Positions 16,665 through 26,400 of a stretch of 61,176 nucleotides of DNA are shown here, in pieces. Positions within the stretch are counted from its first letter, which is position 1. Every line of letters begins with the position of its first letter. The notes under the pieces are model-generated. The model was not told the origin of the DNA, did not search any database, and saw only the letters and a list, made by a program, of their open reading frames with translations. The DNA is from Deltaproteobacteria bacterium. GTDB lineage: Bacteria; Myxococcota; Myxococcia; Myxococcales; 40CM-4-68-19. The translations under genes and the position numbers were made by a program. The DNA is taken from contig VBLC01000050.1 of NCBI GenBank assembly GCA_005879315.1, forward strand, positions 1-61,176, written 5' to 3'.

Positions 16665-19552
16665 AATCCGAAGCGGTGGGTCAGCGAAAGGGTGACGCCG
16701 AAGTTGCCGCCGCTCGTCCAGCGGTCGTTCGCGGCGAAGGCGGAGAGCGCGAGGTCGGCATTGCTGAAGGGAGCGACCGCGATTCCGGTCTGCACCCGGA
16801 ACGCAGGACGGGCAGGAGGTCCGACCCAGCCGAGCCAGGCGTCGCCCATCAGCCGCGCCGGACCGAGAGACACCCGCGCAGCGCCCACGCCCAGGCCGAG
16901 CAGCGCCAGCTCGGCCGGAAGCACAGGCGCTCCGGGAGCGAAGGCGGCGATCGCGGCAGGGACGAGGCCGGGCGCGACCGAGTTGCGCTGATATCCGCCC
17001 TGCAGGCGGATGCTCAGGTCCGGCTCGGCGCGCAGCCGCCAGCCGATCTCGACATTGCTCGATCCGCCGGTTCCGAGCGCAATGCCCGAACGCGTCGACC
17101 AGCTCTTCCAGTCGAAGGCGAGGCGATGCCAGGTGGGACCGGCGGAGATCGCCACTGCGCCGCCGGCCCGCCTCCGCAATGCCTCGACCCGCAGGGCGGC
17201 GGACTCGTCGGCGGGCTCGTTGAACGACGCCTCGACTCGCGCTTCACCGAACGAGGCGAGGGCCTGCGAGCGCGCGACCGCCAGCTGCAGGACATTTCCG
17301 TCGGCGCGCAAGCTCATCCCTGCGGCCACTTCGGTCCGGCCGCCCAATCCCGGGGCGGCGGCGCGCAGGAGCACTCTTTTTTCCAGGTCGGGCAGCGGTA
17401 CCGCGCCGTCCCTGGCGATGAATCCGATGACGCCGGCCCGGGCCTCGAGCTCCGCGCCGGAGAGCTCGGTCTTGACGAAGACGCGCTGCTGCTCGAAGAG
17501 GATGTTGCCGACCGTCTCTGCTCCGACATCGGCGCCGGCCAGCGATGGCCATGGGGCAGATTGCTGGGCGACCCAGGTCTGCGCGAGCGAGAGATTGCCC
17601 GAGTCCCGCTGGTAGAAGGCGAGCGCTTCGCGCGACCGGCCCAGCTCTTCCAGACCGGCGCCGTAGGCGCGCCACAGGCCGGGCTCGCTCGGCGCGTCTG
17701 CTCTCCACGCATCGAGGCACTCCGCGAGAGCATGCCGGTCGTGCACGCCGGCCAGGAGCCAGATCAGCCCCGAGCGCGCCGCGGCCGACTTCGGATCCGC
17801 CGCCAGCGCTTTGCGATAGGCCTCGCTCGCCGCGGAGATCTTGCCGCTCTGCTCCTCGAGGCGCGCGCGCAGCAACCAGTACGCTGGCTGGCTGGCGAAG
17901 ACATCGCCGGCTGCCTCTGCCTCGCCGGCCAGCCGCTCGAGCTCGGCCCACTGCCCTGCTCTTGCCGCCTCGTCCATCGCCAGGAGAAGGAGGCGCGGCT
18001 GGTGGAGGCGAGCCCAGCTGTCGCGGCCGAGATGGATCACCTCGTCGCTGCGACCTGCCGAGCGGCTGAGGAGGAGCAATCGCTCGGCGGCCATCGCGTC
18101 GCTGCGGCCTTGCTCCCAAAGAGCCGTGTACGCCCGGCGCGCGAGGGCGTCCGCTTCCTGCCGCCAGGCGAGATCGGCGAGCAGCTCCCAGTAACCGGAA
18201 TCGGGCTCGCGCGCGGAGTCGATGAAGCGCTCCAGCTCTCGCAGCGCCCCGCCGGCGTCGCCGACGGCCCAACGCAGACGCGCCACCCGGATGGAGTTGG
18301 CCAAGCTGGCGCCGAACCTTCGTTCCATCTCCGTCCGGGTGGCGAGGGCGTCGGTGAAGTCGCGCCTTCTTTCCTGCGCCTCGGCGAGGCTCTCCCAGGC
18401 GGCCGCGGTGCGGGAATGAACGGCGGCGTAGCGCTCGAGAACGAGCGCGGCGCTCCGCGGCGGGCCGCTGCTGTCGAGCGCATCCGCCAGCTCGGCGAGA
18501 GACGCAGGGGGAAGGGAGCCGCTCCGCGACTGCAGCGTCAAGAGCTGGGCGACGGCCCCTTCGTCGCCTACGCCTCTGGCGAGCGGCAGCGCCTGGCCGA
18601 TGGCGTCGGGAGCGCCGTGCCGCGCCAGCCAGGTCCAGTGGCGCAGCGCAAGGTCCGCGCGGCCGGCCCAGCCCGCGACTCGTGCGGCCGTGAGCCGGGC
18701 GCGTGGATCTTCTGGCGATCTCGCCGCGAGGAGCTCGGTCACTTGCACCGCTGCGGCCAGGTCGCCGGCGGCGAGGTCGAGGTCGAGCTGCCTCGCCAAA
18801 GAGACTGGATCGACGGCGCCGATCCACATGAGATTCGCGCCGAACCGCCGGGCACGCTCCACATCGCTCTGGGCCAAGGCGGCCGCCTCCGCCCTCTCCA
18901 GGACGGTGCGCTCCGCTGGGAAGCGCTCGACCAGCATGTCGGCCAGGCGCAGCGCCTCGGCGCCCTGCCCCGCGGCGCGATACGCATCGAGCGCCTGCAG
19001 CCCGAGCGCCATCGCTTGCTGCGGATCGCCGGCCTGCGCTGCGGCGCGCTCGTGCGCGTGCGCGGCGACGTCGGGCCGGCCGAGCTCCTCGGCGACGGCG
19101 GCGGCGCGGGCGAGATCGTCGAGCTCGTTTCGCGCGAGAAGCCACTCGACGCGAGCGAGTGCTCTCGCTTCCGCGGCGCCGCGGTCGGCCGACCCGAGAG
19201 GCGCGGCTCGCCAGGCGCCGACTGCAACGTCGAGCAGGAGCAGTGCGACCTCGCGCTGCGCCGATTCTTCGAAAGGAGCCAGCGTCCGCTCGGCATCCTC
19301 ATGCAGTCCAAGCGCCAGCTGCTCGCGCGCCAGCCGGCAGCGCATCTCGACATTGGCGGGATGGCGATCGACATCGGCGCGGAGGAGCGCCACCGCGAGC
19401 GCGTCGCCGATGGCATTCGCGGGGAGCTGCGATCGATCGCCAACCCAGAGGTGAAGGGCGCTCAGGCCGCCCACCGACATCGCCGCGAGTGCGGCTGAAC
19501 GCAACGGCCCGATCAGTCGCTCGCGGCGAGTCTGGTGGGGGGCCCGGGACAT
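16661..19552 (-). CDS. pelB: PelB, outer-membrane export channel with TPR domain
   Basis: About 963 residues. It begins with an inner-membrane or signal helix (residues about 18-35), followed by a long alpha-helical TPR region (about 45-600, many A/L-rich 34-residue repeats) and a C-terminal beta-barrel of alternating amphipathic strands ending THRFGL. In P. aeruginosa PelB, the TPR part binds PelA and the barrel exports the polymer through the outer membrane. This copy is somewhat shorter than the P. aeruginosa protein (about 1190), the loss being mainly in the TPR part. Two adjacent ATGs (19555, 19552) follow GGAGA. The second has the better spacing and shares one base with the pelA stop. 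Confidence 0.93.
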   Translation of the reverse strand: MSRAPHQTRRERLIGPLRSAALAAMSVGGLSALHLWVGDRSQLPANAIGDALAVALLRADVDRHPANVEMRCRLAREQLALGLHEDAERTLAPFEESAQREVALLLLDVAVGAWRAAPLGSADRGAAEARALARVEWLLARNELDDLARAAAVAEELGRPDVAAHAHERAAAQAGDPQQAMALGLQALDAYRAAGQGAEALRLADMLVERFPAERTVLERAEAAALAQSDVERARRFGANLMWIGAVDPVSLARQLDLDLAAGDLAAAVQVTELLAARSPEDPRARLTAARVAGWAGRADLALRHWTWLARHGAPDAIGQALPLARGVGDEGAVAQLLTLQSRSGSLPPASLAELADALDSSGPPRSAALVLERYAAVHSRTAAAWESLAEAQERRRDFTDALATRTEMERRFGASLANSIRVARLRWAVGDAGGALRELERFIDSAREPDSGYWELLADLAWRQEADALARRAYTALWEQGRSDAMAAERLLLLSRSAGRSDEVIHLGRDSWARLHQPRLLLLAMDEAARAGQWAELERLAGEAEAAGDVFASQPAYWLLRARLEEQSGKISAASEAYRKALAADPKSAAARSGLIWLLAGVHDRHALAECLDAWRADAPSEPGLWRAYGAGLEELGRSREALAFYQRDSGNLSLAQTWVAQQSAPWPSLAGADVGAETVGNILFEQQRVFVKTELSGAELEARAGVIGFIARDGAVPLPDLEKRVLLRAAAPGLGGRTEVAAGMSLRADGNVLQLAVARSQALASFGEARVEASFNEPADESAALRVEALRRRAGGAVAISAGPTWHRLAFDWKSWSTRSGIALGTGGSSNVEIGWRLRAEPDLSIRLQGGYQRNSVAPGLVPAAIAAFAPGAPVLPAELALLGLGVGAARVSLGPARLMGDAWLGWVGPPARPAFRVQTGIAVAPFSNADLALSAFAANDRWTSGGNFGVTLSLTHRFGL

Positions 19553-22029
19553 CATTCTCTCCTGCACTCGAGCCGCGCCTCGCCGGTGTCGGCTTGCGCG
19601 AAGGAGAAGGTGAGAAGGCCCGCCGCGCGCGCCGGCCGGATCCATCTGCCGTGCGCCTGCAGCGTGCAGTCGTCAGCCCCGGCGATGGCGAAGCGCACCG
19701 GGGCGTGTCCCTTGAGCCGCAGGAAGAGGGAGTGGCCGTTCGAAGACCAGCGCTCGAGCGGAGCATTTGCCCAGGCGAGATGTGCGCCCTCCATCGGCTC
19801 TTCCGAGAGCGCAAGGGCAGGCTGCCCTTCGGGAGCGAAACTGACGTACCGCCATTCGCCGACCTCGCGGACCGCAGCGACGCCGCTCGATCGCGAGAGG
19901 TCCGGCCATCCCGACGCGCGCGGCAGGCGAACGGTCCGCAGCCGGCCGAGGTCGCGGAACTGCCAGCTGCCGTCCAGCCTTCGCGCCATCGAGAGCGAGC
20001 GGAAGTCGAGTACCCGGCGTGCGTACTCGCTAGACCAAATCGGCAGCGCTGCTTGGTCCATTGCCCAGCGCAGCACCTCCTTGAGAGAGTGCAACGCCGC
20101 CGACTTGGTCGCGATGGAGAAGTGGTAGTAGAGCCCGATCGGCTTGAGCCGCCGCGGGCTCTCGGCGCGGTCGATGAGCGCGATGACGTGCTGAGGATCG
20201 AAGCGCCGCGCCTCCCAGGAGCTCGAGACGCCGCTCTCGTTCCAGCCCGGCAAGTAGACTTGGAAGGTGTCGCCGACGGGCAGGCCGCTCGGCGACAGCT
20301 CCGAGAGCGACGGCTCGCCGGCGTCCTGCAGGTTTCCATTCGCCAGCAATCCGCCGAGCTGGCTGACCGGCTCGACGTTCGGGAGCACGGAGACCGCCTG
20401 GCGGAATGCTGGCTGATCGGAGGGGAGCACGACCGTCGTCGGGAGCGGCGCCCCGAGCACTTGACGGAGGATCACGTCGGCCGCGGTGCTGTGGCCCGCC
20501 GGCCGCGAGAATCCTTCGGAGTCGGCGACGACCACGAGCAGCCGTGCCCCATTTTCGGTGGTGAGGTCGGCTACCGGGATGGTCCCCAGCGCGAGCGCTT
20601 TCTCGAGAAACGAGAAGGGATCGACGATCCAGCGCGCGCGATCCTGGTAACCGACCTCTACGGCATACGGCTCGAGAGCCATCCCTCCCCAGGGAGCGGT
20701 GATCACCGGGTCGGTCGGCTGGCCTGAAGCATCCTCGAGACGGAGATGAACGTTGACTTCGGAAGCCGCGGCTCGCCAGCCGAGCAGCCCGCGGCCGCGC
20801 GGTTCCGGCTCGGCCTCGAGGCCGATGAGCCCGTCGCGCCCGGCGATGCGGAGCGGGCGCGACGGCGGGCTTTGCGGAGCCTCGAGCCCGAGCCGGGTGA
20901 GGAAGCTCTTCGACGCGCTGAAGCCGAGGTGACCGAAGATCGCCACCCGTACGCCCGCGTCGATCTGCTCCAAGAGCCACTGCGGATAGCCGAGCGAGTC
21001 CGGCATCTCGTCGTCGGTGAACCAGGTGACGATGCCCGCGTAACGGCCGGCCAGCGGCTCCTTGGGCAGCCCTCGCCGCACGTCGAGGTACTCGGCGATG
21101 CAACCGAAGTATTCGACCGGCAGCGTCGCCAGCCGATGGATCGGGCTCTGCTGCAGACTGGGAGTCTCGGCGCCGTCGTAGAGGAGCAGCATGCGCCGCG
21201 GGATCACTTCGACCGAGCCCACCCCGAGCACATCGAGCGCGGCATTGGAGATCCACGGCACGAAGCCCATCGCCGCGATCCGCCGCGCCGCCTGCTGGGC
21301 TGCCTCACGCCGCGCGGGCGGGAGGTAGTCGACGACGACGATGGGGATGCCGAACCGTTCCTTCACCTTCTGCAGCTGGCCGGCGAGCCACTTGCGGTCG
21401 TCGCCGGAGACTTCGACGTAGCGCTTGGCGTTCGCATCCCAGCCGTAGAGGAGCGATTCGGCGGCGAGGCCGCTGGCGAGCGCTCCGACTTCGTCGAGGA
21501 TTTCGAAGCCGCGGTTGAAGAAGAGCTTCAGCTCGGGATTGCGGCGATGGATGGCGCGGATCAGATCGGCGAGCGCAGCGCCGGCCGCCCGGCGGGCCTC
21601 GCCGCCGTGAAGGACGCGCAGATAGCTATCGAGCGTATCGAGGAAGAGGCCGCGGTATCCGCTCTCCGCGAGAGCGGAGGCCCGATCGAGGATCAGGTTG
21701 CGCCATCCGGCTGCGGCTGGATTGACGACGACGCTGTTCCAGGCCGGGTTCGTTCCCAGGACCCAGCTCCGCTCGACGCCGGGCGCCGCCTCGCCGAGGC
21801 TCAGGTATGCGAAAGCCTGGACGCCGGACGCTTGTAGCTTGCTCAGCTCGCGGGCGTCGACGTTCTCGGGTAGCACGACCGCCCAGTCGAAGTGGCTCAG
21901 CTCGACGATCGGGACCGGCCTGCCATAGAAGAAGGCGACTGCGGGGCTCGTGTGGCGCGCTTCGGCGGGAGCGACAGCAGGTGCTACCAGGGAGAGAAGA
22001 ACCACCGTCAGTCGGCTCCAGGCGCGCAT
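19552..22029 (-). CDS. pelA: PelA: active-looking GH166 hydrolase fused to a degenerate deacetylase domain
   Basis: 825 residues with a signal peptide (to about residue 24), so periplasmic. Residues about 28-275 form the GH166 endo-alpha-1,4-N-acetylgalactosaminidase barrel. FLDTLDSY (130-137) and AESLLYGWD (190-198) keep the acidic catalytic residues. A middle domain (about 280-400) contains WFTDDE. The deacetylase-like domain begins near TTENGARLL (490-498), but its first metal motif reads DSEGF (503-507), not the usual DGDGF. The region that should carry HxxxH (after LPNVE, 549-553) reads PVSQLGG with no His. The later hallmark YYHFSIATK (634-642) remains. No HxxxH occurs anywhere in the protein. 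I infer hydrolase competence but loss of deacetylation, which the downstream lipoproteins may replace. Confidence 0.95.
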   Translation of the reverse strand: MRAWSRLTVVLLSLVAPAVAPAEARHTSPAVAFFYGRPVPIVELSHFDWAVVLPENVDARELSKLQASGVQAFAYLSLGEAAPGVERSWVLGTNPAWNSVVVNPAAAGWRNLILDRASALAESGYRGLFLDTLDSYLRVLHGGEARRAAGAALADLIRAIHRRNPELKLFFNRGFEILDEVGALASGLAAESLLYGWDANAKRYVEVSGDDRKWLAGQLQKVKERFGIPIVVVDYLPPARREAAQQAARRIAAMGFVPWISNAALDVLGVGSVEVIPRRMLLLYDGAETPSLQQSPIHRLATLPVEYFGCIAEYLDVRRGLPKEPLAGRYAGIVTWFTDDEMPDSLGYPQWLLEQIDAGVRVAIFGHLGFSASKSFLTRLGLEAPQSPPSRPLRIAGRDGLIGLEAEPEPRGRGLLGWRAAASEVNVHLRLEDASGQPTDPVITAPWGGMALEPYAVEVGYQDRARWIVDPFSFLEKALALGTIPVADLTTENGARLLVVVADSEGFSRPAGHSTAADVILRQVLGAPLPTTVVLPSDQPAFRQAVSVLPNVEPVSQLGGLLANGNLQDAGEPSLSELSPSGLPVGDTFQVYLPGWNESGVSSSWEARRFDPQHVIALIDRAESPRRLKPIGLYYHFSIATKSAALHSLKEVLRWAMDQAALPIWSSEYARRVLDFRSLSMARRLDGSWQFRDLGRLRTVRLPRASGWPDLSRSSGVAAVREVGEWRYVSFAPEGQPALALSEEPMEGAHLAWANAPLERWSSNGHSLFLRLKGHAPVRFAIAGADDCTLQAHGRWIRPARAAGLLTFSFAQADTGEARLECRRE

Positions 22030-22032
22030 GTA

Positions 22033-22051
22033 CGTACGGAATCTCCGTACG
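22033..22051 (-). promoter_or_regulatory. Inverted repeat just upstream of pelA, enclosing its likely ribosome site
   Basis: CGTACGGA - 3 nt - TCCGTACG is a perfect 8-bp inverted repeat 4-22 nt before the pelA ATG. In the transcript it would fold into a hairpin whose stem contains the only GGAG near the start. It could be an operator for the adjacent regulators or a translational switch. No regulator is shown to bind it. Confidence 0.5.
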
Positions 22052-22157
22052 CGCCGGGCGGATCCAAACTCGGCGAATCGTGCAATTTGACTACATGGGA
22101 TTCCCGAGGCCGATCAGGTAAACACCTGCGTCGTCGGGTCTCGGCCCGATGCCCGGC

Positions 22158-23402
22158 TCAGCGCTCTTGGGAACGAAGCCAGGCCGCGATCGCCTCGGTG
22201 CGGCTATGCAGGCCGTGCTCGCGGAGGAAGCGATCGAGATGGGTGCGCACCGTCCGGTGCGCGAGCCCGAGGCGCGCGGCGATCTGCTTGTCCGACAAGC
22301 CCGAGGCGATCAGCGCCAGCACCTGCGACTGCCGCGGCGTGAGTCGCAGGCGGTTGGACGCTCCTTCGAGACGCCGGTAGGCGACGGAAGCGTTGGTCGC
22401 GAGCGTCGCGAGCAGCCGCCGATCATCGGCGGTGAACGCGCCCGGCCGGAGCGCAGCCAGGTACGTCAAGCCGACGATACGCCCCTCGATCGCCAGCGGA
22501 ACATGGAGCGACGAGCGCAGCGGAGAGCGCGCAGTCGCCGTGGCGATGTCGTCTTCGGTCCAGGGTTCGCCCGCGACGATGCGAAAGAGCGCGAGGGCAC
22601 GCGCCCGTACGACCCGCAGCGTCTCCTCGCCGAAGTCGGACGTCGCGTGCACGTCGACCAGCGGCTCGGATCCCGGCCGGGCGACCACGGCGGCGCCGAC
22701 GTCGAACTCGATGGTGTGCTCGAGAGAGCGCGGCAGGAGCCCCGCGAGGTGCGCATAGGAGCGTGGCTCGCCGATGAGCTCCGAGGGGACAGGAACATTC
22801 GCGGTGCCCGATGCGCCCGTTTGCCTCGACAAGGCGAGCATCGTGCGAATGGCGAGCCCGAGCTCTTTGGCGTCGGCTGCGCCGCGCAAGAGAACGACGG
22901 GTTCGCCGGCGAACTCCACCGCGAGGGGCGCCAGCTCCGGATCAGGCGCGGCGACGACCGCCGGCAGTCCGTGCAGAAGCTCACGGATCCGCCTCGCCGT
23001 CTCCGGCGCCCCCGACCCGGAGGCGACGACGACGTCCGGCGTTCGGGCCGCTACGCTCTGCGCCGCCCGCTCGGGAGTGGAGATCCTCTCGACTTCGTGC
23101 TCAGGCTCGAGGCCCGCTTGGAGATCTTGCGCGAGGCCTGGCTCCTCGATCACCAGGAGCACGTAGGGGCGCGCGGCCGGCTCGGCCGAGGGCTGCTCCA
23201 CCGAGCGCTGCTCGGGAAGGAGCGCATCCGTGGCTTCCGCCAGCTCGTCGAGCGCTTTGAGAAAACGTCGGAGCGCCGCCTTGCCCGGAGGTCCGCCGGC
23301 CTGCGCCCCGGCAGCCTCCCAGCTGGCAAGCACGCGCTCCACGCGCGCCCGGACGAAATCGCGGAAGGGAGAACTGCCTGACCCGATGCTCACGGCTTCC
23401 AT
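22158..23402 (-). CDS. LuxR-family transcriptional regulator with receiver-like and GAF domains, upstream of pelA
   Basis: 414 residues. There is an N-terminal helical region (1-75) and a receiver-like fold (about 78-195) in which the usual phospho-Asp position reads PDVVVASG, so it lacks the acceptor Asp. A GAF-like domain (about 225-340) follows. A C-terminal LuxR helix-turn-helix (about 350-412) has LTPRQSQVLALIASGLSDKQIA and RTVRTHLDRFL. It is encoded in the same direction as pelA, with 128 nt between them, and is the obvious candidate regulator of the Pel operon (inference). It may sense a ligand through GAF instead of phosphorylation. It is divergent from the HAMP-array kinase, only 45 nt apart. 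Confidence 0.85.
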   Translation of the reverse strand: MEAVSIGSGSSPFRDFVRARVERVLASWEAAGAQAGGPPGKAALRRFLKALDELAEATDALLPEQRSVEQPSAEPAARPYVLLVIEEPGLAQDLQAGLEPEHEVERISTPERAAQSVAARTPDVVVASGSGAPETARRIRELLHGLPAVVAAPDPELAPLAVEFAGEPVVLLRGAADAKELGLAIRTMLALSRQTGASGTANVPVPSELIGEPRSYAHLAGLLPRSLEHTIEFDVGAAVVARPGSEPLVDVHATSDFGEETLRVVRARALALFRIVAGEPWTEDDIATATARSPLRSSLHVPLAIEGRIVGLTYLAALRPGAFTADDRRLLATLATNASVAYRRLEGASNRLRLTPRQSQVLALIASGLSDKQIAARLGLAHRTVRTHLDRFLREHGLHSRTEAIAAWLRSQER

Positions 23403-23447
23403 CGAATCAATCTTAAGTGCTCGGTCGTATCGGTGCTTGGAGGAACG
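23403..23447. promoter_or_regulatory. Very short divergent intergenic region between LuxR-type regulator and HAMP-array kinase
   Basis: Forty-five bases, more A/T-rich than the surroundings, lie between the two divergent starts. Promoters for both genes must overlap here or reach into coding sequence. I see no confident -35/-10 pair. A GGAGGA ribosome site for the kinase occupies 23439-23444. Confidence 0.4.
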
Positions 23448-26400
23448 GTGGAGCCCATCGAGGCAGCGGATTCAACGGGACTTTCGGCTCGTCTTGGCAA
23501 TGTGCATCAGCAGCTCGAGCGCATCGCCAAAGCGCTCGAGGCCGCCGCCGAAGGCGACTTTCGCCCCCGGCTGCATACAGACGGAGCTGATCCGATCGGC
23601 CGCGTCGCCGGCGCCGCCGGCCGGCTCATCGGCCGCAATGCCGAGCTCGCCCGCGAGATGGAGCGCGTCGCCCGGCGCGTGGCAGAGGAAGGGCACCTCT
23701 CCGAGCGCGCTCAGCCCGCGCTCTTTCCCGGGGCCTACGGAGATTCGCTCTCCTCTTTCAACGACGTCCTCGATCAGCTGACCTGGCACGCCCGCGAGAC
23801 GGCGGCGGTCGCGCACGCGCTCGAGCGGGGCGAGCTGGCCCAGAGCATGCCGCTCTCGACGCCGGACGGGATGCCGCTGCGCGGTCAGGCCCTCCGGGTG
23901 GCGCTGAGCATGAATGCGCTGGTGGCGAGGCTGCGCGCCATCCGCTCCGAGGTGATCCGCATCGCAGGCGAGGTGGGAACGGCAGGAAAGCTCGGCGGAC
24001 AGGCGGAAGTGCGCGGCGCGAGCGGCGCCTGGAAGGAGCTCGTCGAGGCAGTGAACCTGCTTGCCGCAAATCTCACTTCGCAGGTGCGCAACATCGCCCT
24101 CGTCACCACCGCCGTCGCGCGCGGGGATCTGTCGCGCAAGATCACGGTCCCGGCGCAGGGCGAGATCCTCGAGCTGAAGGAGACCGTCAACGAGATGGTC
24201 GACCAGCTGCGCGATTTCGCTGCCGAGGTGACGCGCGTCGCCCGCGAAGTGGGCAGCGAAGGCAAACTCGGCGGCCAGGCCGGCGTGAAAGGCGTGTCGG
24301 GCGTGTGGAAGGACCTGACCGACAACGTCAACTTCATGGCCTCCAACCTGACCACGCAGGTGCGGAGCATCATCCGGGTGGTCACCGCGGTCGCCAACGG
24401 CAACCTCAACGAGAAGCTTCAGGTCAATGCGCGCGGCGAGATCGCGGCGCTGGGCGAGACCCTCAACGCCATGACCACTACGCTTTCCATCCTCGCCCAG
24501 CAGGTGACCAGCGTCGCCCGCACCGTCGGTGTCGAGGGAACGCTCGGCGCGCAGGCGCAGGTCCCCGGCGCTGCCGGCACCTGGAAGGATCTGACCGACA
24601 ACGTCAACCTGCTCGCCAACAACCTGACCGCGCAGGTGCGCAACATCGCGGAGGTGACCACCGCGGTCGCGCGCGGCGATCTCTCCCGGAAGATCACCGT
24701 CGACGCCAAGGGCGAAGTCCTCGAGCTGAAGAGCACCATCAACACCATGGTCGATCAGCTTCGCTCCTTTGCCGCCGAGGTCACTCGCGTCGCCAAAGAG
24801 GTGGGCACCGACGGCAAGCTGGGCGGCCAGGCGGACGTCAAGGGCGTCAGCGGCACCTGGAAGGATCTGACCGACAACGTCAACATCCTCGCGGGAAATC
24901 TCACCGACCAGGTGCGGAACATCGCCAAGGTGACCACCGCGGTGGCCAACGGCGATCTCTCCCAGAAGATCACCGTCGACGTGCGCGGCGAAGTGCTTGC
25001 GCTCAAGAACACCGTCAACACCATGGTCGACCAGCTGCGCTCCTTCGCTTCCGAGGTGACCCGCATCGCCAAGCAGGTCGGCACCGAAGGGAAGCTGGGA
25101 GCGCAAGCCGATGTTCCGGGAGTGGCAGGCGTGTGGAAGGACCTGACCGACAACGTCAACGTCCTCGCCCGCAACCTGACCGACCAGGTGCGGAACATCG
25201 CGCTCGTCACCACCGCCGTGGCGCGCGGAGATCTGTCGCGCAAGATCACCGTCCCCGCGCAGGGCGAAATCCTCGAGCTGAAGGAGACCGTCAACGAGAT
25301 GGTCGACCAGCTGCGCGCTTTCGCGGCCGAGGTGACCCGGGTCGCGCGCGAGGTCGGCACCGAGGGAAAGCTGGGCGGCCAGGCGCAGGTCCCGGGAGTG
25401 GCGGGAACCTGGAAGGACCTGACCGAGAGCGTGAACATGCTCGCCGGCAATCTGACCTCGCAGGTGCGCAACATCGCCCTGGTCACGACGGCAGTGGCGA
25501 ACGGCGAGCTCTCTCGCAAGATCACCGTCCCAGCGAGCGGCGAGATCCTCGATCTCAAGAGCACCGTCAACGGGATGGTCGATCAGCTGCGCGCCTTCAC
25601 CGCCGAGGTCATCCGCGTCACTCGCGAAGTCGGCTCGGAGGGCAAGCTCGGCGGGCAGGCCAACGTGCCCGGCGTGGCGGGAAGCTGGAAGGACCTGACC
25701 GACAGCATCAACAAGATGATCGTCGACCTGCGCGAGAGCACCCAGGCCAACGAGGAGCAGGACTGGCTCAACACCAACCTGGCGCGCATGTCGGGTCTCT
25801 TGCAGGGAAGGCCCAACCTCGAGGAGCTGGGGCGCATCGTGCTGGGCGAGCTGGCGCCGCAGATCTCGGCGCAGTACGGCGCGCTCTTCGTGGCCGAGGC
25901 CGACGGCTCGATGCTGCGCGTCAGCACCTATGGTCATCCGGGCGACGGCACGAGCCATTTCGCGGCGGGCGAAGGGCTGGTCGGGCAATGCGCGCTGGAG
26001 AAGCGCATCCTCACGGTGGACGAGCTGCCGCCCGACTACGTCCGTATCCGCTCGGGCATCGGCCAGACGCCCCCGCGCAGCCTGCTGGTCGTCCCGATGC
26101 TCTTCGAAGGAGAGGCCAAGGGCGTGATCGAGCTCGGCTCCGTGCAGCGGTTCAAGCCGATGCACCGCGTGCTGCTGGAGAAGCTCGCTGAGGGCATCGG
26201 CGTCGTGCTCAACACCATCACGACCACCTCGCGCACCGAGCATCTGCTCGAGGAGCTGAAGGCCTCGAACGCCGAGCTCGCCCGGCGCACCAGCGACCTC
26301 GAAGACAAGGCGCGCCAGCTCGCGCTCGTCTCGCGCTACAAGTCGCAGTTCCTCGCCAACATGTCGCACGAGCTCCGCACGCCTCTCAACAGCGTGCTCA

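Noticed and set aside
22060-22130. Sigma-54 or strong sigma-70 promoter upstream of pelA
   Set aside because: No GG/GC pair at the right spacing and no convincing -35/-10 on the minus strand. TTGACT near 22087 is on the wrong strand.
22130-22157. TCGGG...CCCGA short hairpin as terminator of the LuxR-type gene
   Set aside because: A 5-bp stem without a U-tract is too weak to call.
23950-25740. Regular repeats as a possible CRISPR array
   Set aside because: The 276-bp period, in-frame coding and lack of spacers show protein repeats. No CRISPR array is seen anywhere in the window.
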